Assembly (NCBI GenBank): GCA_050486285.1
Contig: JBJHCZ010000001.1
Location: forward strand, 394,615-458,614
Origin: JAITWN01 sp050486285
GTDB taxonomy: Bacteria; Pseudomonadota; Gammaproteobacteria; SZUA-140
DNA: 64,000 nt
Reading direction: 5' to 3'
The translations under genes and the position numbers were made by a program. The notes beneath the pieces were generated by a model. That model was given only the letters and a program-made list of their open reading frames with translations, searched no databases and had not been told where the DNA came from. This document shows, piece after piece, positions 58,205 through 64,000 of this stretch. The first letter of the stretch is position 1. Each line of letters opens with the position of its first letter.

Positions 58205-59133
58205 CGCGACGCGTCCTTCCGGGAATAGGCTACCTTCAGGAACACGTCCTCGAGATCGGCCCGCTCGGTATGGAGATCGATGATCTCGACGCCGGCCTGC
58301 TGCAGGTCGTGGAGGACGCGGGCAATCGGGTCCTCGCGCTTGTCGAGCGCGAGCTCGAGGATATTGTCCTGGCGTTTCGTCACCCTGGCTTCGAGCATCG
58401 GCGGCAGCGGCCCGATCGGCGCAGCCGCGACGATCCTGATGGTCAGCGTGCGGCCGAGTTCGTTGTCGAGCAGCGCCTGCTTGGTGTCGAGCGCGATGAT
58501 CCTGCCGTGATTGAGGATCGCGATGCGATCGCAGAGCGCTTCCGCTTCCTCGAGATAGTGGGTCGTCAGTACGATCGTGCGCCCTTCGGCATGCAGGCGG
58601 GAAATGAAGTCCCACAGCAGGCGACGCACCTCGATGTCGACGCCGGCGGTCGGCTCGTCGAGCACAATGACGTCGGGCCTGTGTACCAGCGCCTGCGCGA
58701 TCAGCACGCGCCGCTTCATGCCGCCGGACAACGTGCGCATGTTCGCATCGGCCTTGTCGGTCAGTTGCAGCTCGGTCAGCAGGCGGTCGATCCAGTCGTC
58801 GTTGTCGCGACCGAAACCGAAATAACCGGACTGGATGCGCAGCACCTCGCGCACGGTGAAGAAGGCGTCGAACACCAGTTCCTGCGGGACCACGCCGAGG
58901 CGTTTGCGCGCCTCGCGATAGTCGCTGACGACGTCATGGCCCATCACCGCGACGCGGCCGCTGTCGGCGCGGGTGAGTCCGGCGATGATATTGATCAGCG
59001 TCGACTTGCCCGCGCCGTTCGGACCGAGCAGGCCGATGAACTCGCCCTGGCGGATCTCGAGGTCGATGCCGTCGATTGCGTGAACTCTGGGGTAGCGCTT
59101 GTGTACGTTCGAGGCGAGTATGGCCGGGATCAT
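58201..59133 (-). CDS. yadG: ABC transporter ATPase (YadG-like)
   Basis: ATP-binding subunit of 310 residues. Walker A LLGPNGAGKST, signature LSGGMKRRVLIAQALVHRP and Walker B VLDEPTAGVDIE are intact, and the sequence follows E. coli YadG closely. The C-terminal 80 residues are a regulatory extension typical of this group. Pairs with the permease encoded next. Confidence 0.94.
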   Translation of the reverse strand: MIPAILASNVHKRYPRVHAIDGIDLEIRQGEFIGLLGPNGAGKSTLINIIAGLTRADSGRVAVMGHDVVSDYREARKRLGVVPQELVFDAFFTVREVLRIQSGYFGFGRDNDDWIDRLLTELQLTDKADANMRTLSGGMKRRVLIAQALVHRPDVIVLDEPTAGVDIEVRRLLWDFISRLHAEGRTIVLTTHYLEEAEALCDRIAILNHGRIIALDTKQALLDNELGRTLTIRIVAAAPIGPLPPMLEARVTKRQDNILELALDKREDPIARVLHDLQQAGVEIIDLHTERADLEDVFLKVAYSRKDASR

Positions 59134-59166
59134 GCGGCCATTATAACCCGCGGGACGGATGACGGC

Positions 59167-60384
59167 TCAGGCGTCGTAGCGTTTCATCACCAGTGTCGCG
59201 TTGGTGCCGCCGAAACCGAAGCTGTTGCTCATGACCTGGCGCAGTCCGGCGTTGTCGCGCCGCTTCGTCACGATCGGTACGCCGACCGACGCGGGATCGG
59301 GGTCATCGACGTTCGCCGATGCGGCAATGAAGTCGTCCTGCATCATCAGCAGGCAGTAGATCGCCTCGTTGGCGCCGGCGGCGCCGAGCGCGTGACCGGT
59401 CAGCGACTTGGTCGACGAGATCGGCGGGATGTCGTCGCCGAACACCTCCTTGACCGCATCGAGTTCCTTGATGTCGCCGGCCTGGGTGCCGGTGCCATGG
59501 GCGTTGATGTAGTCGATCGGTCCCTCGATGGTCGCGAGCGCGAGCCGCATGCAGCGGATCGCGCCCTCGCCCGACGGCGCGACCATGTCGGCGCCGTCGG
59601 AATTGGCGCCGTAGCCGGTGATCTCGGCGAGGATGCGCGCGCCGCGCGCGAGCGCATGGTCGAGCGACTCGAGCACGACGACGCCGGCGCCGCCGGAGAT
59701 CACGAAGCCGTCGCGGTTGACGTCATAGGGGCGCGAGGCGCGCTCCGGCGTATCATTATACTTCGACGACAGCGCGCCCATGCCGTCGAACAGCATCGAC
59801 ATCGTCCAGTCGACCTCCTCGCCGCCGCCGGCGAGCATGACATCCTGCTTGCCGAACTGGATCAGCTCGGCCGCATGGCCGATGCAGTGGGCGCTGGTCG
59901 AGCACGCGGAGCTGATGGAATAGTTGACGCCCTTGATCCTGAGCGCGGTCGCGACGTTCGCCGAAGTCGTGCTGCCCATCGTGCGCGTGACCATGTAGGG
60001 GCCGACGCCGCGGATGCCGCGGCCGCGCAAGGCGTCGGCGGCCTGGAGAAAATTGCGATTGGAGGCGCCGCCGGAGCCGAGGACGAGCCCGGTGCGCGGG
60101 TTCGACAGGGCATCCTCGGGCAGCCCCGAGTCCTCGACCGCCTGGCGCGCGGCCAGATACGAGAAGGCGGCGGCATCGCCCATGAAGCGCATCAGCCGCC
60201 GGTCGATGAGGTCGGCGGGGTTCAGGCGGATCGGCCCGTGTACCCGCGAACGCAGGCCGAGCTCGGCGTACTCGGCGCTGGCCGTGATGCCGGAGCGCCC
60301 TTCCTTCAGTGACGCGACGACCTCACGCGCATCGTTGCCGATGCTGGAGATGACCCCCAATCCGGTGATGACAACCCGTTTCAT
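59167..60384 (-). CDS. fabB: 3-oxoacyl-ACP synthase I
   Basis: Condensing enzyme for unsaturated fatty acids, 405 residues. The nucleophile is in ISSACSTSAHCIG, with histidines in NAHGTGTQAGD and STKSLTGHALGAAGA. FabB rather than FabF is shown by the sequence MKRVVITGLGVISSIG and by the fabA gene three bases upstream. Confidence 0.96.
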   Translation of the reverse strand: MKRVVITGLGVISSIGNDAREVVASLKEGRSGITASAEYAELGLRSRVHGPIRLNPADLIDRRLMRFMGDAAAFSYLAARQAVEDSGLPEDALSNPRTGLVLGSGGASNRNFLQAADALRGRGIRGVGPYMVTRTMGSTTSANVATALRIKGVNYSISSACSTSAHCIGHAAELIQFGKQDVMLAGGGEEVDWTMSMLFDGMGALSSKYNDTPERASRPYDVNRDGFVISGGAGVVVLESLDHALARGARILAEITGYGANSDGADMVAPSGEGAIRCMRLALATIEGPIDYINAHGTGTQAGDIKELDAVKEVFGDDIPPISSTKSLTGHALGAAGANEAIYCLLMMQDDFIAASANVDDPDPASVGVPIVTKRRDNAGLRQVMSNSFGFGGTNATLVMKRYDA

Positions 60385-60387
60385 AAC

Positions 60388-60912
60388 CTAACCCTGGAAC
60401 TGGCTGATCGAGGTAAACAGGCCGACACGCAGGTCACTCGCGGCATAGATCTGTTTGCCATCGCATTCGAGCGTTGCGTCGGCGATGCCCATGACCAGCT
60501 TACGGGTCATGACCCGTTTCAGGTCGACGCGGTAAGTCACCAGACGCCTGTCGGGGGTGACCTGGCCGGAGAACTTGATCTCCTTCGCGCCGAGCGCACG
60601 GCCCTGGCCCGGACCGCCGTACCACCCGAGAAAGAATCCAACCAACTGCCACATCGCGTCAAGCCCCAGGCATCCCGGCATCACCGGGTCGCCCTCGAAG
60701 TGACACTGGAAGAACCACAGATCGGGATGGATGTCGAGTTCCGCGACTACCTGCCCCTTGCCATAGTTCCCCCCGTGGTCATCGATACGGGTGATGCGGT
60801 CGAACATCAGCATCGGCGGCAACGGCAGTTGCGCATTGCCGGGACCGAACATGCGGCCATGTCCACATTCGATCAGGTCTTCTTTTGTATAACTGCCCTT
60901 CCTGGAAACCAC
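60388..60912 (-). CDS. fabA: 3-hydroxydecanoyl-ACP dehydratase/isomerase
   Basis: Introduces the double bond in unsaturated fatty acid synthesis, 174 residues. SYTKEDLIECGHGRMFGPGN starts the conserved part; the catalytic histidine and aspartate are in FQCHFEGDPVMPGCLGLDAM. No ATG fits; the GTG at 60912 gives the family length (E. coli 171-172) and is chosen, though its ribosome site is poor. Operon with fabB. The histone-fold gene lies 103 bases upstream on the same strand. Confidence 0.94.
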   Translation of the reverse strand: MVSRKGSYTKEDLIECGHGRMFGPGNAQLPLPPMLMFDRITRIDDHGGNYGKGQVVAELDIHPDLWFFQCHFEGDPVMPGCLGLDAMWQLVGFFLGWYGGPGQGRALGAKEIKFSGQVTPDRRLVTYRVDLKRVMTRKLVMGIADATLECDGKQIYAASDLRVGLFTSISQFQG

Positions 60913-61015
60913 GGATAGAATATTCTCGCAGCGATTGCTCCGCACGGAAGCGGGATTGATACGGACAAGGTCAGCCGTGCAGGCAAGCGCTGACGATCCC
61001 GGAATCGACTTCGGT

Positions 61016-61207
61016 TCAGACGATGTCGCGATCCTTGACGGTCTTGCGGCCGTCCCTGAGCGCGTTCTCGACGGCCTTGTCGCACATCTCCCGGATCCTG
61101 TCCGAAAGCACATCGAAGACGCCCGCCGACGTGTTCATGTCGGATTTGGAGCGGATGTAGTTCTTGACCTTCGAAGCCACGACCAGAACTTCTTTGTTAT
61201 CCCCCAT
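61016..61207 (-). CDS. Bacterial HMf-like histone-fold protein
   Basis: A 63-residue protein that fits a single histone fold: helix 1 VASKVKNYIRS, long helix 2 FDVLSDRIREMCDKAVENAL, and loop-helix 3 start DGRKTVKDRDIV. The last segment matches GRKTIKAEDI of archaeal HMf, including the conserved lysine and aspartate; the third helix is cut short, as in small bacterial dimer histones. Ribosome site AAGGAGAG lies upstream. A role in compacting or bending DNA is inference. Lies between DUF1631 and fabA. Confidence 0.8.
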   Translation of the reverse strand: MGDNKEVLVVASKVKNYIRSKSDMNTSAGVFDVLSDRIREMCDKAVENALRDGRKTVKDRDIV

Positions 61208-61376
61208 TATCTTCTCTCCTTGTCAGGGTTAAAACGAACCGGCGACGCGCCGGCCTGCATGGCCGGCCGCCGCCGGAGCGTGCACAACATTACCACTTTC
61301 CCGGAAATGCCACAATTTCGCCCGCGACCGGGGCAGGAAGGACAAGGCAAATTTCTTTGATTTCAAACAGTAGTGG

Positions 61377-63821
61377 TCAGCGCGTGGCCGCGCCGGCGAA
61401 CTTCATGATACCGGAGATGACGCCGTCCATCGCCCGCTCGAACAGCGCGACGTCCTCGATCACCCGCGCGCGTCCATGGCGGAAATCGTCGGCCAGCGCG
61501 TACAGCGGACGCTCGGCGACGACCTTGTACTGGCGATTGACGAAGGTGAAGCTGCTGTACTCGTCGCCCCGCCAGGCGAGCTTGCCGCGCACCACCTCGC
61601 CGCCGTCGCCGGGGAGTTCGAGCCAGGCGCCGGGCGCGAGCGCGCGCGCCCTGGCGGTGAATTCGTCGTCGATGCGCGGACCCTCGTCGCGTTCGAGTTC
61701 GATGCCCATCTCGGCGATCATCTGCTCGAAGGCGTGCTGGTGCGCCTCCGATTCCGGTTCGATCAGATCGTCGAAGGCGGACAGCCTGTCCCAGTCCAGC
61801 GAGGACAGCTCCTCGATCTCGCGGTTCAGTTCGCCGAGTACCCGGTCGACCTCGTCGCCGTCCCCGCTTGCCGGCGGCGCGGGTGCGGATCTCGCGGTCT
61901 CCGGACCGACCGCTCTCGGCTGCGGCGGAGACGCGGGTTCGGCGGAGGCACGGCGCGGGGTCTTCATGCATTCGAAATGATGGTCCTGCAGGGCCAGCAC
62001 GACCCTTTCGACCTCACCCTCGGGATGCCCGATCGCCCTCATCCCCGCGCGCAGCGTCTCGAGCAGCGACGGCAGCATCGTTACCAGCCGCTTGCGTTCC
62101 ACGGCCTGCGGCTTCGGTTCGAGGCTCCACAACAGGTCGTCGACGAAGGCGAGCGCCGCGCGCGCGGAGTCCGCCTCCTCGCCGTCCTCGAGCATTCGCC
62201 GGACGACGTGCGCGCGCCACGGATTGAGCAGGAATTCACGGATGTCCGCCGGCAGCTCGCGGTCGACGAAGCGCTTCGAGAATTCCGCGGCGACGCGTAC
62301 GGTGATACGCTCTTCGCGCTCGCTCTGCTGTGCGGCCTCGAGCAGCAGGGCCTGCGCCTCGTCGAAACGCTGCGCCTCCTCGTCGAGGAAGGCGCGGAAA
62401 TCCGCGAGCACCTCGTCGAAGATCGCGATATCGCTGTCGAACTCATCGAGTATGCGGCGTACCACGATCTCCATCTTCTGGTAAAGGCGATCCTTCGCGG
62501 CTTCGCTCTCCTCATGCCAGCCGATGCCGGCCTGTGACAGCTCGTTCAGCAGCTGGCGGGCCGGGTGGGACTTGCGGCTGAAGAATTCCCGGTCGATGAT
62601 CGCGACCTTGAGTACCGGGATCTGCAGGCGTCCGATCAGCGCCTTCATGAAATCCGGCAGCGCATCATCGTCGAGGATGTAGTCGAAGATCATGCTGATG
62701 ACTTCGATGGTCTCGTCGTCGATACGGTTCAGTCCGGCGCCGCCGGCGAGGTGCCCCGAGACCTGTTCCCTGAGTCCGCCGCGGATCAGTTCGCCGCCCC
62801 GCGCGACGAGTCCGTCGTCATGCTGCAGCGCCGACAGCGTGTCGATCAGCATCGGGGTCACCGGCAGCGCGGCGACCGGCGCGATGCCGCCGCCATCCGC
62901 GCTGGCGCCCTCTTCGCGGAAATGCGCCTTCAACAGATGCTGCATCGCGAGGAACATCTGTTCATGGATCGGTGTCGGCCTGGCCGGGCCCTGCGCGGGC
63001 GCGGGTACCCGGCCGGCCTGCGCATCGACGACGGCATCGACCTCGTCGGACCAGGCGGACTCACGCTCCTCGCCCTCGCGTGCTTGCGTACCGGCGCGCG
63101 GCCGCGCCGGCGATGCCGCGACTGCAGTGGCGCGCAATTCGGGCAGTACGCCGCGCTCGATCAACAGGCGATTGATCTCCGCGTAGAACTCACCGATATC
63201 GGGGACAAGGATGCGGTAGAGCAGCTCAAAACAGCGCACGCGCATGCGCGCGCCGACGTCCTCGGCGACGAGCGCGTCACGGAAGGCATGGGTAAAGCGA
63301 TCCGGGCCGAGCGGGCAGCCCGCCGCGTCGTCGGAGGTCCTGGTCAGATGGTGGAAGCGTCGGGTCAGCGCCTGCAGGGCGTCGCCATGGGTATCGCCGA
63401 TCTTGCCGACCACGCGGTCGATCGACAGCCACTCGTCGAGCTGCTGGTCATCGACCAGTGAAAAGCCGGCGCCGGCATCGGCGGAGAGCCAGGCGCGGCG
63501 ATCACCGTCCTTCGGGGCGAGGGCCTCGCGGTAATGACGGGTGAAGTTTTCCCGAAAGGCCGCACCCAGCCGGTCGGCGCCGGCCCGCAACAGGCGCAGT
63601 TCCTCGAGCAGACTCCGTTCGTCTTCCCCGGGGGAGGCCAACGCCGACAACTGACCGATCGACTCGTCGAACGCGGTCGCGAAACGCGCGGTCACGCGCT
63701 CGATGAACGCCACGGCCTGCGCATGGCAGACCTTCAGCAATTCACCGTCAGCGCCGGCGCGCCCCGGCGCCGGATTTCGCACCCGTTCGATCATCGCCCG
63801 CCGCCGCTCCCGGAACCTCAA
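61377..63821 (-). CDS. DUF1631 family protein with PilZ-like C-terminus
   Basis: Large cytosolic protein of 814 residues (805 if the ATG at 63794 is used). Mostly helical, with acidic linkers; the middle part (about 280-600) matches the DUF1631 family of gammaproteobacteria. The C-terminal 100 residues (GAWLELPGDGGEVVRGKLAW, SSFTFVNRQYKVV) look like a PilZ-type beta barrel, which suggests cyclic-di-GMP-linked control. No catalytic motif is visible. Confidence 0.82.
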   Translation of the reverse strand: MRFRERRRAMIERVRNPAPGRAGADGELLKVCHAQAVAFIERVTARFATAFDESIGQLSALASPGEDERSLLEELRLLRAGADRLGAAFRENFTRHYREALAPKDGDRRAWLSADAGAGFSLVDDQQLDEWLSIDRVVGKIGDTHGDALQALTRRFHHLTRTSDDAAGCPLGPDRFTHAFRDALVAEDVGARMRVRCFELLYRILVPDIGEFYAEINRLLIERGVLPELRATAVAASPARPRAGTQAREGEERESAWSDEVDAVVDAQAGRVPAPAQGPARPTPIHEQMFLAMQHLLKAHFREEGASADGGGIAPVAALPVTPMLIDTLSALQHDDGLVARGGELIRGGLREQVSGHLAGGAGLNRIDDETIEVISMIFDYILDDDALPDFMKALIGRLQIPVLKVAIIDREFFSRKSHPARQLLNELSQAGIGWHEESEAAKDRLYQKMEIVVRRILDEFDSDIAIFDEVLADFRAFLDEEAQRFDEAQALLLEAAQQSEREERITVRVAAEFSKRFVDRELPADIREFLLNPWRAHVVRRMLEDGEEADSARAALAFVDDLLWSLEPKPQAVERKRLVTMLPSLLETLRAGMRAIGHPEGEVERVVLALQDHHFECMKTPRRASAEPASPPQPRAVGPETARSAPAPPASGDGDEVDRVLGELNREIEELSSLDWDRLSAFDDLIEPESEAHQHAFEQMIAEMGIELERDEGPRIDDEFTARARALAPGAWLELPGDGGEVVRGKLAWRGDEYSSFTFVNRQYKVVAERPLYALADDFRHGRARVIEDVALFERAMDGVISGIMKFAGAATR

Positions 63822-63880
63822 GTCTCTGAAGGAAAAAGGACTAACGCATGCCTTCTTTATCGGTCGCCGGGCCGCTGACC

Positions 63881-64000
63881 TTAGCAGGCCGTTGAAGGCG
63901 TCCGGCGGGTTTGCGCAGCGAAGTCAAGCGCAGCCTCGCCGGAGCCCGAAGGGTGCCGCGCAGCGGCAGCGAGGCGAGCCATTCGCGGAGCAAACCCGCC
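63881..64000. repeat. Type B palindromic element, cut by the window end
   Basis: Starts ttagcaggccgttgaagg and continues cggcgggtttgcgcagcgaa, gtcaagcgcagcc, as in the element at 57331. It has an extra segment (ggagcccgaagggtgccgcg) not in that copy, then ggcgagccattcgcggag and aaacccgcc. The outer right arm lies beyond the window. It is upstream of the DUF1631 gene. Confidence 0.85.

Noticed and set aside
58270..60312. Open frame of 680 codons on the plus strand opposite yadG and fabB
   Set aside because: Shadow frame; yadG and fabB are full-length with all motifs.

Overview
The window looks like chromosome of a high-GC gammaproteobacterium. This rests on gene order and family membership. 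The run yceD-rpmF-plsX-fabH-fabD-fabG-acpP-fabF-pabC-mltG-tmk-holB-pilZ-tatD, the pair uvrC-pgsA followed by tRNA-Gly, tRNA-Cys and tRNA-Leu(UAA), an Rsd/AlgQ homologue, YbiT and the FabA/FabB pair are all gammaproteobacterial signatures. A group 3b-type NiFe hydrogenase and a c-type cytochrome lipoprotein would suit a Chromatiales-like or related lineage, but that placement is inference.

Layout. 0.04-3.4 kb (minus): a P-type cation ATPase and Maf. 3.4-16 kb (plus): the fatty-acid/ribosome block, with pabB next to pabC, then cell-wall, DNA-replication, PilZ and TatD genes. 16-22.6 kb (minus): a tightly packed operon for a LuxR-type response regulator, a TonB-dependent receptor, a periplasmic binding protein and a BarA-like hybrid histidine kinase. 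22.9-26.1 kb (minus): a MacAB-like efflux operon. 26.3-30.7 kb: YbiT, a Spy/CpxP-like protein, a small outer-membrane barrel, a YdcF-like protein and a DUF1439 protein. 30.7-33.1 kb: three tRNA genes with HigBA and RES-Xre toxin-antitoxin modules beside and between them. 33.7-40.3 kb: Arc-like regulator, pgsA, uvrC, uracil-DNA glycosylase, hpf, relA, rsd. 40.3-52.7 kb: NiFe hydrogenase (four subunits plus protease) diverging from hypCAD, then usp-pcm, cytochrome c, phhB, dodecin, hypFE; hypB is not seen. 52.9-57.3 kb (minus): histidine kinase, HD-GYP response regulator, an exported YqgE/AlgH protein and an HDOD protein. 57.4-63.8 kb (minus): YadGH ABC exporter, fabB, fabA, a 63-residue archaeal-type histone-fold protein and a DUF1631 protein.

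Two layers lie on top of the genes. First, at least a dozen palindromic elements of several sequence types sit directly on or next to stop codons, and in several cases supply the last codons of a gene. Second, a few regulatory palindromes and promoters are unusually clear: a near-consensus promoter that would make yceD leaderless, two CpxR-like boxes, and operators in front of both toxin-antitoxin operons. The best candidates for little-described biology are the TonB-receptor/binding-protein/kinase signalling operon, the bacterial histone, the stop-codon palindromes, and a RelA that combines an EFDD synthetase loop with an apparently complete hydrolase site. No CRISPR array, integrase, insertion sequence or rRNA was seen.
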